Of a DNA stretch of 64,000 bases, positions 22,882 through 34,719 are shown in pieces (position 1 is the stretch's first letter; each line of letters starts with the position of its first letter). The notes under the pieces are model-generated. The model was not told the origin of the DNA and ran no database searches. It saw nothing but the letters and a program-made list of their open reading frames with translations. The translations under genes were made by a program, and so were the position numbers. Origin of the DNA: Quercus robur (Eukaryota > Streptophyta > Magnoliopsida > Fagales > Fagaceae); contig NC_065544.1 of NCBI RefSeq assembly GCF_932294415.1, positions 13,925,351-13,989,350 on the forward strand, written 5' to 3'.

Positions 22882-23654
22882 TAGGGGTGTGCAGAAAACC
22901 CACCGACCCGCCAAACCCGACCCAACCCAACCCGACCCGCCGGGTTGGGTCGGTTTTTAAGGCTTGGTGGGTTGGGTTGAGTTACAAAAAAAATTTTTAT
23001 GGCGGGTTGGGTTGGGTCTGGGTCATAAAATTACAAACCCGCCAAACCCAACCCGATCCACCCATATATAATATATATTTAAAATATATTTTTATATTTA
23101 ATAATTTTTTTAAAATCAATTGTAGGGAACTTTTATATATATATATATATATATATACATTTAAATATATATTATATATTTAATAATTTTAAAAAAAAAT
23201 AGTTGTAAAACAGTATTTCCTCAGTTCCTTCTACTAATACTAATTTAATATATATATATATATATATATAATATATATTATATAATTAATAAATATTTTT
23301 AAATAGTCAGTTCTTCCTATCCTATATAAAAACTAATTAGTTCACACAAATCCTAATAAATTACTATTGTTGTTTAGTCATTAGTGTTGTTTGCTTTTAA
23401 AGAGTTACCTTGATACTAATCTTTAGGTTTTTTTAATATTTTCATTTTTTTTTTATACTCAATTTAATAATAATAATAAAAAAATTTCAAACCCATGGGT
23501 TCAACCCGACCCAACCCGACCCATGTGGGTTGGGTTGGGTTGGGTTGGACTTATGTGATGGGTTGGGTTGGGTTGGGTTTTTTTTGACCCGTCATGGTGG
23601 GTTGGGTCAAAAAATCCCCTCAACCCGACCCAACCCGACCCATGCACACCCCTA
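22882..23654. mobile_element. Non-autonomous hAT element with GGGTT-rich ends
   Basis: Perfect 12-bp terminal inverted repeats TAGGGGTGTGCA (22882-22893) and TGCACACCCCTA (23643-23654) are flanked by the identical 8-bp direct repeat GTGTATAA (22874-22881 and 23655-23662). An 8-bp TSD with these ends is diagnostic of the hAT superfamily. Both ends carry arrays built from CCCAACCCGA/GGGTTGGGTT, while the middle is AT-rich with TA runs. There is no transposase. Confidence 0.93.
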
Positions 23655-23662
23655 GTGTATAA

Positions 23663-25526
23663 TGTCAAAAAAAAAAAAAAAAACTTGCTTCCTCTCTCTT
23701 TCTTTCAACTCTGCTCCTCTTCACTGATCTTCACCACATCTGCCCCTAAATCTCAGCTAACCATTTTTCATCCCTTTTTCCTGAATTTTATCCTATAGGT
23801 TTGTGTTTATGAATGGTGGTTTTAACCTTTATTTTTTCTCTATTATTTATGTTGGGCCCAATTTGAGAGATTTTCTTTCCTCTAGGAATTTTGGAGCACA
23901 TTGGGAAAGTTGTGAAATTTGACCTGAAATTCCCTATTCGGCAGATTCAAATTGAAAATGAAGCCATTTGCTTCAATTTTCCCCCAATTGTAATCCATGT
24001 GAAATTTGCCCCCTAAAACATTATTTAGCAAATGTATAATGTGAAACTTAGAGAGATTTTGATTTTGGTTTTAGTTCTTGGAAATGGATATCTATTATCC
24101 CTAACATTACAACTTCCATATCCAAACATAAACGGGGAATCTAAATATGAAATCGAGAATTTTCCCTGTAAAGGTTGGATACAAAAAACTTATCAACTTT
24201 TTCTTTTTGCAACTTTCTTGTGCCTCAGAATAATTATTCAGTTAGATGTGTCTTGGTTCATTCAAAAAAACCTTATAATTATTCAATTACAAAAATCTTT
24301 TGTGTGTGAAGCATTGTTCATTTGAAGATACAAATCATTACCATTTTTATTATGGTTGCTTGCTTATCATTTAGTGTGGCATGACATAAACATGGTTTCC
24401 TATGGTTACCCAAACATTATTTTTTGTTTTCTCATTATCTGGAAGCGTTAAGTTCTCTATTGAGGTTTTTGTCAGATGCTCCATTCTAGTTTATTGATTG
24501 TCTAGTGTAGTAGTAGATTTGTTGGTTTAGTCTGGATGTTCAGGGGCTAGCCCCTTTCTATATCACATTTTCACAATTTGATTATTATGAGACATATTCT
24601 AGAAGACATGTGGATAGCGGACTTAAAGTGCATGCCTTGGCAAGCCAAAAAAATTCACTTTGCTAGGCTAGAAAGCAGTTGTATCAGTGCCTAAGCATGC
24701 CACAAAATTCAGGCAAACAGAATTTATGCTTTACTTTTTGTAACCTTTTACATACTTCTTGCAAAATTATTGTCTTTGAATTGCATTTCCCCACAATATC
24801 TCTACAATGCTCTCCATTGTGATTGTCTTTTTTTAAGAAAAAAAAAAAAGGATTGTGTGATTATGGCTTTTAAGTGGTTGAAATGATGGAATTAAATCTC
24901 CATGATCTAAGAGTCAACGATTCTCTACATTTTTAGCTTTCCTATGTAAAAGTCTCAAGCTGTCAAGCCATGTGCAAAATTTAGATTGTTCAGGCAATAT
25001 CCTGAAGTTTAGGACCATATCCAAATCTCGCCTTCCAAAATCCTACTTTGGCTAGACTCACACTGGATGATGGCCTTTTTTATGTATCCTTTGGATTTGT
25101 AACTAGCTAGTGTCATCTACACCGAGTTTTGTAAACACTTATTGCAGAAGAGTTTCTACTTTCTGCTAATGAGTAATGAATTGTGAATTAATGGATTTTG
25201 GACTTACAGATGGGATAAACAAGTACTGCTGGTTTGAGAAATATTAGATAAGAATCTGACTCAATCTACTGAAGAAGAGTTTCAAAAAGGAAATCCAATT
25301 GCCATCATGCTTAAGTTAAAAAAGGGTGCGGGTCATATGCCACAGGAGGATTGGCAAGGATTTTAGCTACAGATTAATGCGCATTGCAAGTTCATCATTT
25401 TTTACAAAATCTTGAAATTTATCTTGTTTTGACAAGTCGAAAAAATTGTTGAAGCTTGGAGAGTATCTTTCTAAATTGATTTCCTAAACTTCGACTAAGA
25501 TCCAAAAATTGGCCTCTTGCAAGTGT
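23663..25526. other. Intergenic DNA, no gene supported
   Basis: A CT-rich stretch near 23690-23780 resembles a transcribed leader, and GTTTGTG at 23799 could be a donor, but no downstream exon is found. A 97-codon frame at 24032-24325 is hydrophobic, has biased composition and no family match that I know. Confidence 0.5.
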
Positions 25527-25998
25527 TTTTTTTTTTTTTTTTTTTTGGAACAAAGACGATAGAATTATTGTTTCTTCAAAACACTGTAATACAAGTATAG
25601 CCACACCGAAACAGATTGGCTTGGGGGAGATACTAACTAGCAGTAGTATCCCCAAATAGTAAAATTGGAAACATAACATGAACAACCAAAGGCAGTCCTA
25701 TGAAGATGAAGACCCTGTTTTACACCTGTGCTGTCATCAATCTTTGATACTCGTCAACCAAGCCTGTTGCTCCCTCCATGATAATTCGTGGGTGTACCTG
25801 AACCTGCTCAAAGTAATATCTGTTTCTTGCATTCCAAATAGCCCATGCTGTGGCTGCCCACCTCTCCAGATCAGGTAAGCTCAGAATACTCTGCAAACGC
25901 TTGAACAGCAGGAAAAAATCATCTTCTTCATTGCTGCGTTTTTGGATTTTCCCCCTAAAAAGACCCCCAAACGTTTCTTACAAATGGACATACCCAGA
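25527..25998 (-). mobile_element. 5'-truncated LINE, 3' end only
   Basis: A T20-plus run on the plus strand (25527-25549) is the poly(A) tail of a minus-strand retroposon. The body matches the 3' end of the LINE at 45634-51039, for example the stretch containing CAAAGTAATATYTGTTTCTTGC. It corresponds to the extreme C-terminus of ORF2 and the 3' UTR. GCAAGTGT occurs on both sides (25519-25526 and 25999-26006), a probable short TSD. It was 5'-truncated on insertion, the usual LINE outcome. Confidence 0.82.
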
Positions 25999-26044
25999 GC
26001 AAGTGTGTAACAATTTCAGGTTCTTGTCTACAAAATTAAAAAAA

Positions 26045-26790
26045 GTTAACTCCCCATATTTTGTGTTGAACAACTCATTCAGCACCAAAATTAGGAAGAA
26101 AATAGACACATGACACAAAATTAAACACTAATTAAAAATTATTACTAGATTTTCTCTAAGTTTTTACTTTAACTTATATCTTTATCTTTAAGTTTTAACA
26201 TGTTGAACCCCTCGGTTTTCACTATACATTAAAATTAAAAAATTTAACTCGTATTTTGTATTGTACAACTCATTTGGCACAAAAATTAAGAAAAAATTAG
26301 GAACACATGATACAAAATTGGACACTAATTGAGAATTTTAATTCAATTTTCTCTTAGCATTGACTTTAATTTATATCTTTCTCTTTAGGTTTTAACGTTT
26401 TGAACCCCTCGATTCTTACAAAGGTGTATACTTATACATTAAAACTAAACAAATTAACTCCTCATATTTTGTCTTGAACAACTCATTGGCACCAAAATTA
26501 AGATGAAATTAGAGATATGTGGCACAAAATTGGATACTAATTGAGAATTCTATTTAGATTTTTTAAGAGCTTTGAACTTAATTTATATTTTTTTTCTTTA
26601 ACTTTTAACATGTTGAACCTTTCGGTTCTCACAATGGTGTAAATTTATACATTAAAATTAAAAAAAATTTAACTCCTCATATTTTGTGTTGAACAACGCA
26701 TTCTGCACCAAAATTAGGAAGAAAATAAGCACACATAGCATAAAATTGGAGACTAATTAAGAATTCTAATTATATTTTCTCTTAGTATCC
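26045..26790. repeat. Tandem repeat, ~200-215 bp unit, about 3.5 copies
   Basis: The segment TTAACTC-CATATTTTGT recurs near 26045, 26243, 26454 and 26669. Each is followed by ACAACTCATT-GCACCAAAATTA and GTTTTAACRTKTTGAACC blocks in the same order. Spacings are 198, 211 and 214 bp. No coding content. Confidence 0.85.
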
Positions 26791-28021
26791 TTAGGAGCAC
26801 ACATCCTCTATCCCACGTCATGTATCACCACTCAGCTTGTGACACATGTCTATTATTAATATTGCTGACATCTCTTTTATTGACTAACTTTTTTTCAAAA
26901 CGTTAACGCTATATCTAAATAATGTCTCTGAGAGGTGGAATTTCACATTTACGTGTCGAATTCGTGTCATATTAACTCATGAGTATCCGACTATATGGGT
27001 CAATACTAACTCGACATGTTTATTAAACGAGTCAAGATTTTTCAACTCTAATACAATCTATTTATTAAACGGATCAATCGTGTCGACCTGTTTATTAGAT
27101 TTTATCAAAATGAAAAAATATATATATTATTAACCAAACTGAATTATGAAAAACCAAAAAAATAAATATTTTTAATATAAAATTCAAAACTAATAAGTAA
27201 CGGCATCACAAATAATCATTTAAAACTAAATCATATCTCAATATCACAAATAATCAATCATAACATGGTTAAAGAAAATAAATCACAACAACTAATAAAT
27301 TTATATACCTAGGATTTGAAAGGTATATTGGTAAATTGTCATTTAATTAAACGGGTTAGACAGGTCAAACGAGTTCTATATATTGGACACTAATACAACA
27401 ATTTTATTAAACAGATCTATCATGTCAACCTGAATATGACACTAACTCGTTAAGCAGCGTTTACAAAAACACAACTATAGACTGGCTTTGAGCAGCATTT
27501 GGCAAAAATGCAGCTATAGCAAAGATCAGCTCTATAGCCGCGTTTTGGCATGTTTGAGCTGCGTTTTTGTGGGTTGGGATTAGGCCGCGTTTTAAAAACG
27601 CGGCTACAAGTTTGTATAAAATAAAATTAAAAAAAAAAAAAAGAAAAAAAAAAAAACCCTAAACTATACTCTGGTCTCTCAGTCTCTCTCACTCTCTCCC
27701 TTTGACTCACAAACCCTCACCTTCAACCCACCCCTCTCTACCACCGATCCTCCTCCACTCTCAGTTTCACTCTACCGAGTCTCCACATCCCTCACTTGTG
27801 CGCTAAAAGTCCATTCAAAGACCTTAACTTTCCTTCATTCCAAACAAGGTACACACTCTTTTTCGTCTCCTCTTAATGAATCCTTTGTGACTTTACTGAT
27901 TTTGATCAGCTCGCTACTGTGTTTTTGTGTGTAATTACAGTGTGGTTTGTAGTTTTTTTTTTTTTGGGGGGGGGGGTGTGGGAATTGCTTTATAATTTGT
28001 CGAATTCTCTGAGTGTTTGTA

Positions 28022-28279
28022 ATGGCTGGTGGGTCATCGAGTCTTGGTTTTTTGAGAAACGAGGTTGTTTTGGGGAAGATGTGGAGTCAGAGTGTGGTTG
28101 TAGAGAGTGTGAGAGTCAGAAATGTGGTCAAGGTGGTGGCTTTGCCAGTGTTGTGTAGAAAAAATAGGAGGGTTGTGGTGGCGAATGTTTCAAAATCAAA
28201 CCCACTTGGTGAATCGCAGTCTGGTGTGGACTCTGTTTCGGTTACTTTGATTCAAATTTGTGTAAAATTGTTGATCTAA
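28022..28279 (+). CDS. Unidentified ORF in the Pack-type element (possible captured first exon)
   Basis: This frame of 85 codons starts MAGGSSSLGFLRNEVVLG and is rich in Ser, Val, Arg and Lys with few acidic residues. That composition would suit an organelle targeting peptide. It follows a CT-rich, leader-like stretch at 27660-27850, so it may be a captured 5' exon with its own promoter region. The last dozen codons (SVTLIQICVKLLI) may already be intron sequence. I do not recognize the donor gene. It could also be a chance frame. Confidence 0.35.
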   Translation: MAGGSSSLGFLRNEVVLGKMWSQSVVVESVRVRNVVKVVALPVLCRKNRRVVVANVSKSNPLGESQSGVDSVSVTLIQICVKLLI

Positions 28280-28698
28280 GGCAAATCTGAAAATGCAAGC
28301 ACTGTTTTAAATTTCAAACTAGTTGAATCACAAATAGTGTCTGTTACTAATTGTGGATTTCTTTGAATCACATATAGTATTAGTTTTACTTTGATGCCAA
28401 ACAAGTATGTTGAATGAGCTACTGGTTTTTTTTTTTAGGAAGTACTGTTGTGGTATAACTAGTTCAATAATGGTCTAAGTTTGGTTTCAATGAGTTTATT
28501 TTCACATCATAAGAGAATGTACGACTTTACTTAAATTTTTACACAATAAACAAAAGATACTGTTGAAAAAAAGCTCATTTAAACACAACCAGTTTCGCAT
28601 TTTTTATATATGCAGAGTGTTGTGTTTGTGTTTATATGATATGAGTTTTTTTTTTTTTTTTTAATTGCCTTGTTCTTTTGCGGTGCATTTGCGTGCAG

Positions 28699-28751
28699 GT
28701 TAGGGTTCTCCACTCTCTAGATCACGCAAATGTACTCAAATTTTGTTCCTG
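28699..28751 (+). pseudogene. Captured exon of a RUNKEL/ULK4-like protein kinase
   Basis: Between an acceptor (GCGTGCAG) and a donor (GTAAGG) lie 53 bases that read 'VRVLHSLDHANVLKFCSW'. This corresponds to the segment after the catalytic Lys in plant RUNKEL-type (ULK4 family) kinases, which act at the cell plate in cytokinesis. Only this one exon is present and no catalytic residues are included. Recognition rests on an 18-residue match from memory of the family, so the family assignment is moderately sure. Exon status is supported by both splice sites. Confidence 0.65.
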
Positions 28752-28899
28752 GTAAGGCCTTATACGAATGCAGAAACACAGAATCTACTGTTGTTAGTAC
28801 AGTTGCTTGCTGATTAGCCACTTGACTTGATGACTGCTTCTGAAATTTCAGTTTTGTTCTTCATTTTGCAATTATTATCATTATTATTATAATTGAGAT

Positions 28900-29233
28900 A
28901 TGCAGAAATTGGGTGATTTTAAGCTACCTCACTTCTTCAATTACCCTCCATACTTCATGTAATCTTCTTCTCTCTCTTTCTATATTTACTAATTATTTTG
29001 TGACATATCTTTTCAACATTGTGTTATTGAATCTTATTTTTCATTTGGAAATTGTGATTCATTCTATTACATACCTTGGTTTATGTTTGTCAGCTTGCAG
29101 CCTGTAAGGGACACCCGTGAGAAGCAGGTACAATGTTGGAAGGATCTTATTCTTGACTACTGTAGAACACAAAAGATATTTGTGATTGGACTGGAAGAAG
29201 ATTTTTTGCTATTTTCAAATTCTGCGATTGAAA
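28900..29233 (+). pseudogene. VPS25: Captured 5' exons of VPS25 (ESCRT-II subunit)
   Basis: Exon 1 (28900-28958) encodes MQKLGDFKLPHFFNYPPYF and ends at a GTAATC donor. Exon 2 (29094-29233) continues in frame with 'LQPVRDTREKQVQCWKDLIL' and 'DYCRTQKIFVIGLEEDF', then 'SAIE' and a GTAAGT donor. This is the N-terminal winged-helix part of VPS25, a subunit of the ESCRT-II complex that sorts ubiquitinated cargo at endosomes. About 65 of the roughly 180 residues usual for the family are present. The second winged helix, which contacts ESCRT-III, is not found downstream. Changes such as Cys for the usual Leu in 'QVQCWKD' suggest relaxed constraint. The reading frame is open across both exons. Confidence 0.9.
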
Positions 29234-30604
29234 GTAAGTCCTTTGTTTTTGTTAGTTTCTAATCTGCTCATTGAAATTTGTGTTTTTGAGTCCTAGAAAC
29301 TGTTTGACATATCAGTACCCTATAAGCATGGCCATTGTACATTTTGCCTTTGAAATTGGCAGAATGCCCTGCATTCTAGTGGACGGACTTGTTATTTGTG
29401 CTTCAACTGTATTATTGTTCATTATTACTCAAGAAATTGCACTTCATTCATAAAAGTTCAAATTTTTTGGCGTTCTGGTATTTTGGTGTGGAGCAGATCA
29501 GTTCTTCTCCATTTTGGAGGTTTTCCTCTTAAATATTTTTTTCCCACCTAGCAATAATTAATAAGTTAGTGAGGAGTGTTCCAAATTGAAGATGAAATCA
29601 AATTGGGGGTATCTTCTTCCAAATTGAGTTTTTTTTTTATTCAATAATAGAATATGGTTATTGAGACCTGATTTTCAAATCGGTAGACTTGCTAAAAAAG
29701 ATTTTTCATTCAGACACGTTAAACTAGGGAATCAAGAAACATTATAAGACGCATTAACTTTTTTTAAGGCTCCAAAATCTTTTGTTATTGGTTACATAAA
29801 TTCTTGATTAAAACAAAATAGAAACCCAGCTATAATGAAATTGTCATCTTTTGTCAGAACTAAGGATTGCCCAAATTTGACTCTTTTAGAAAGTAGAAAG
29901 ATGATTTTATAAGGGTTATATTCTTGTGTTTTATGGGTGGTACTCTTCTAGAAGAGTCTGGAATATTCAAGCGGTGAGGTGTCCCCACTAGCTGTCACCA
30001 TCAAGAATATTCCGTATCAAATTGTTACCACCTTTCCTATGTAAGAAATACACAGTAAGAGGGCCAGCATCCAATATTTTTCTAGCTCATTATGTAAATA
30101 TTCCTCCAGTATTATTTCTTTAATAGACACAAATTAAACTTCAAACAATAGTAGTAAACAATATTCACTGGCAAACACTGTTTGCTCTATTACCAAACTA
30201 GGAGAAAAAATATCTTTGCTAAATTAAGCTTATAAAGATTTACTTTCTGCATATGTGGGAGCTGATAATCAGATTAATTCAGCTGGCCCCATCTAAAAGG
30301 AATATCCTACCATGGGCACCTACTGTGGGGCATAGTGGTAATTTTTAGGGCTTTGGCCTTCATGAAGTATTATACCATATTGCTATTTTCCTGTGTTTCT
30401 GAAGCCATTATTTATAATTAACTACTGCTTGGTGATGATAATGGAATCTTTAAGATTTATAAATGCATGTGCGAATAGGTAATCTCTTGTGTCATTGAAA
30501 GTTGAAATAATAACTTAGGTTAATGTAAATGAGTAAATCCATCTTTCATATTATTATATACTATTTGAATTATAGTTAAGTAATTAAATTCAAAATTTCC
30601 TAAA

Positions 30605-30770
30605 AACTTAAGCTTTTTGGGACAATTGGTAATTTATCATGATATCAAAGCAAGAGGTCCCAAGCTTGATCCTTGTCTCCACTCTACCTTCCGTTTAAAA
30701 TATTAAAAATCAAATGTGTTTGGCCTCACTTAGGGCCACCCATGGATGGGTGGGTGCTGGGGGGGGGGGG
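30605..30770 (+). repeat. Possible SINE-like relic
   Basis: The block contains GAGGTCCCAAGCTTGATCC, which resembles a degenerate tRNA B box. It is followed by CCACTCTACC and a GGCCTCACTTAGGG...CACCCATGGATGGGTGGGTG segment and ends at a G12 run. I believe this is a dispersed plant repeat of SINE type, but neither TSD nor A box is clear. Confidence 0.3.
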
Positions 30771-30921
30771 GACAGTTTAAGCTTTTTGTGACATTCCGTA
30801 ATTTATCATATACTAATATTATAAAGAGAACCTCTTTAACCATAACTATCATGGTCATTATTGTTTCCTTTAGTAGCAATGCTAGTTCAGTTTATTATGA
30901 ACTGTTTCTGTATTTATGCAG

Positions 30922-30980
30922 CAGCCTTTTTTTGGCATGTTTGGATATGGAGGACCTATTGCATCTATGCATCTGGGGAG
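30922..30980 (+). pseudogene. Exon-like fragment of unidentified gene
   Basis: An acceptor (TTTATGCAG) is followed by 59 bases in the frame 'QPFFGMFGYGGPIASMHLGR' and then a GTATAG donor. Gly-rich and free of stops, with splice sites on both sides and lying in the same orientation as the other captured exons, it is probably another captured exon. I do not recognize the donor gene. Confidence 0.45.
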
Positions 30981-32194
30981 GTATAGCCTCATGATCTCTC
31001 TCTCACCCCCCCTCCCCCCTCTTCTTCTCCTTTTAGAGTAATTTCATATCCTGGTGTAGTAATGCCTCGGATTCATGTGTGCATAGTTTATTTGTTATCC
31101 TGAACTATGCATTATCCTGCACTTTATTTTTTGATAAGTGCACTATCATTACGGATGACTCATGTTTGAGAATCTTAAACGGTTCTGCTGATAATTTTTA
31201 TTTATTTATTTATTTTTATTATTATTTAATTTTGAGTTTAAATGCTCTAATTTGCTCAATAGTTTTTTGAATAATATAGGGGTGTGGTTTAGATAGGGAA
31301 TAATATTACTCTATAATCACTAATTATGTCATATAATTCTGGATATGAACTTGATATTGAATTGAATAAATTGCATATTATCCTTTTCCTTTTCTTCTTT
31401 TCTGAGGCAATAATTATAAGAGCAAAGAATAGCAGATCTACAAAGGCTTGAAAGAGTGAAGGATATGTGTGTGTTAAAATTAATGTGAAAATGTTGCCTG
31501 GGAGTAAGTGTGTACAATCATAGGACATATACGTAAATAAAACAGACATAAGAATGTCTCAAGAGAGATTTTAAATACGAGGGTAATATATAGAAAATTT
31601 CTGATATGGATAAGGCTTAATAGGATCAACATATTACTTAATTTATGCATTTTCTTACTCTTTTCCTACTAAAATAGGATTTACCATAATGAATCATAAA
31701 ATGCTATATCTCCTGAAGTTTTTTAGAAGAAAGAAAGAAATTTCTTTATTAGCATATTTACCTTGCAATATGGATAAAATTTAATGAAATGTACATTAAT
31801 TAGTATGGGCACTTCTAGTGGAGTGCCATTTCTTATTAGAAATGACATGAATTCACCAAGTTACCTGTTTTATGCCATTGGCAATGCTTTGGATGTGTAC
31901 ATAACTTCTAAATTCACTCTTGGTTGGGTTGCTTGCTTCATTTCTATGATCTTATTTTTTTAAGACTTTCTTCTGTTGACAATTCTATTTCATTTAGAGT
32001 CTGTCTTGTATTCTATTCATTAAAAACAATGATTTTCAAAATTTATGTGCTTCAATGTTGTTTTCTATTTATAAGCATATATATGTTTTTTTTTTTTTTT
32101 TTTTGTTGCCTTAACTTTTGGGGTTTGACTCTTTGAAGAGTATGAACATCAGAAAGGTGTTTATTTGCCTTATCTGGGGTTTTCTATGTTGCAG

Positions 32195-32603
32195 AATTCA
32201 ACTGAGATGGACTTTTTCTCCGAATATGGTGACGCCAACAAATACAAAATTCAGGAAGTTATTGGAAAAGGAAGTTATGGCGTTGTTTGCTCAGCAATTG
32301 ACACTTGCGCTGGTGAAAAAATGGCAATAAAGAAAATACATGATATATTTGAACACATATCTGATGCTGCGCGTATTCTTCATGAGATAAAGCTGCTCAG
32401 ACTTCTACAACATCCTGGTATTGTTGAAATTATACACATTATGCTTCCACCCTCTAGAAGGGACTTTAAAGATATTTATGTTGTTTTTGAGCTCATGGAA
32501 TCAGATCTTCATCAAGTCATCAAAGCCAATGATGACCTGACACGAGAACACTATCAGTTTTTCCTATACCAACTACTTCGTGCCTTGAAGTATATTCACA
32601 CTG
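32195..32603 (+). pseudogene. Captured exon of a group-D (TDY-type) plant MAP kinase
   Basis: After an acceptor (CTATGTTGCAG) the exon reads 'NSTEMDFFSEYGDANKYKIQ' and continues with the glycine loop 'GKGSYGVVCSA', the ATP-binding Lys in 'MAIKKIHDIFEHISDAA', the helix-C Glu in 'HEIKLLRLL' and 'VFELMESDLHQVIKANDDLT'. It ends at 'LLRALKYIHT' with a GT donor, a native exon border in this family. These are signatures of the long plant MAPKs with a TDY activation loop. The catalytic HRD, DFG and TDY segments are missing, so no active kinase can be made. The whole 409-base exon is open, and nothing more of the kinase is found downstream. Confidence 0.9.
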
Positions 32604-33176
32604 GTACTTGTTTTAAGCTAATTTCCTGATACCTTTACCCTTGATCTTGACTTTTCTTAATCTCAATATAAAGCAAAAGTTAGTTTATTAACAGAATGTG
32701 ACAATCTTAAATGTCATATTTGAGTAGTTTAGGCTGGCTGAAACCTATGGTTGTCGCTTCTTTCAGTTCTACCCATACATTTAGGAAATAGTTCCCTTGT
32801 ACAAGCTTGCTTCATTGAACTTTGTGTACTGCATTTTTTTTCCTCCCCCTCCCCCTTGACTATTCCAAACATTTTGACTATATAATTTTTTTCCCGTTAC
32901 CTTTAACATGTCAGCTCTACAACTTAATGCTAAAGTTTATTATATGCCAACATAATATTTTAGTTGATCATCAACATGGGCATAAATTCTTCTTTGCTTC
33001 CAAATTTTGTCTAGCAATCTTTTGTCATGGTTTCTAAGTAGTTTTAGTTCAGCCTTATGTATAACTTTTATTTATATGTGTTTCTTTCTTTCTATTGCAA
33101 AACCTTAGTAGTGATGATCATGTGTCCTCAATATTACTAAATCAAAAGATATGTCATTACTTTTGTACTTTTCCAG

Positions 33177-34527
33177 TTTCATGCTGTAGCAGATCAGCTG
33201 TATGGTGATCCTGACCTCCATACATTTGTAAGAGACTGGTTATTGAACAGGTTGGTTGCTATCCAATAAAGTTACTCTTTTATAAAGGAATTTGAGTCCT
33301 AATGTCCAAAAGCAAGTCAAGGTTTTATTTTTTTTCCCGTGTTGATGTCAATAGCTCAAGTCTCAACTGGAACTTTACAAGAATTACGTTCTTATGTCTT
33401 ATAGTGACTACTTGGAGAAAATGAGCAAGTATTTTGGCATTCTCTCTTTTTAAGTTATAGCATTCATGAATGTTTACTTAGAACTATTTCATACTTACAC
33501 TCTTTGACATAAATAAAATAGGGAAGGTGAATGGGGTGATCATGTCACATTGCAGGCTGCCGCAGATTGGGTAAGAGGAGCTTCCCAAACCTTTCTATTT
33601 GCTTTCAGCTGTCCTGTCCTTAGAAAATTTTGAACACATTTGGTCATTGAACCCTCTATTACTTCATAGCCAAAAAAATGTGTATGAGGTCACATTTATT
33701 AGTTTCTATTCAGAGGGCGCTAATTAACAGTGCTTCCTTAATTTCATTTTAGCTATTTTGAGAATATATAATATGATTACAAATTGCTAACAACTTTGAT
33801 ATTAAAATTTTGATGCGGAACTTCAAATTGCGAAATTCAGAATTTTATTGGTGGAAAAAATTTTGTGAGAGCAATTTATTTCTAACTCAAAATTTACCTT
33901 CATCTAATTGTAAATAAATTGGTCGATTATTGATTAGGAAAACACTAGGTGCCTTAATGTTTTTTCATCATCACTTGTGATTTTTATGGAAATTTCCTTT
34001 TCCTTTTTTTTCTATATGGGTTCATGCAACTTATGATGTACTGATGTACATGTGTGATTTACCATTTTTTTTTCTTTGTTAATTTCTTCTTTTGATAAGT
34101 GATGCATGTTTACCTTGTGATTGTAGTTTGGTGTCAAGATATTTTTGATTACTTCCTTTAAGGATACTTGTTACACTGAGATTCTTCCCCACATTCAAAA
34201 GTCCAAAAGAGGTAAACTTTTTACAAGTATTCATTTATCCCTATGAAACTTGATGTGAATTACAAACTTATATCAAGGTCATAATAGTTCTCATTGATAG
34301 ATATGTCATACTTTTTATTAGGACTCACTTTTTATTTTTCACTCAAATGACTTTTCCGAATTCATTCTTATAGAAAGTTGCAACTTCATGCCCCTTAATT
34401 TTTGGGCCATGCCTTAATTTTATACTTGGTAAACTGTGAATATGAAATTAATGAATTGTGGATTTTGCAGTTCTTATGTTAAGCATTTGGGCAGAGACCC
34501 ATTACAATTCAATTAATCCAGAAGCAG
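33177..34527 (+). pseudogene. Captured exons of an OTU-domain deubiquitinase (OTU9-12 type)
   Basis: Five exon-like blocks lie in the correct order. 33177-33250 reads 'FHAVADQLYGDPDLHTFVRD'; 33355-33428 reads 'LKSQLELYKNYVLMSYSDYL'; 33522-33570 reads 'EGEWGDHVTLQAAADW'; 34127-34211 reads 'FGVKIFLITSFKDTCYTEIL'; 34471-34527 reads 'VLMLSIWAETHYNS'. Together they cover the C-terminal two thirds of an OTU cysteine protease, including the catalytic His in the 'WAETHYNS' block. The exon carrying the catalytic Asp and Cys (G-D-G-N-C) is absent. GT-AG borders are kept at nearly all junctions. The first block appears one base short at its 3' end (AACAG where AACCAG is expected), which shifts the frame. 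Non-functional as a protease. Confidence 0.9.
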
Positions 34528-34719
34528 GTAAACATCTATATAATTATAAACTTCATAACTCAACATATGCTGAGCTTTATGGTTAGATAACCCACCTTAG
34601 GCTCCATTCTATTAGTGGACTTAAAAGTATGCTCCTAGCCTCCATAAGAAGAATCAAGTAGAAGGAAAACAAAATACTCTCTCTTGCCAATTAATCCCAC
34701 TTCAAATTGACCATTGTAA

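Noticed and set aside
24032..24325. 97-codon plus frame
   Set aside because: Hydrophobic, biased composition, no recognizable family, and the surroundings are noncoding.
32165..32194. Longer start for the MAP kinase fragment (in-frame ATG upstream)
   Set aside because: The extra residues are intron. A CTATGTTGCAG acceptor sits right before 32195 and the family's own sequence begins there.
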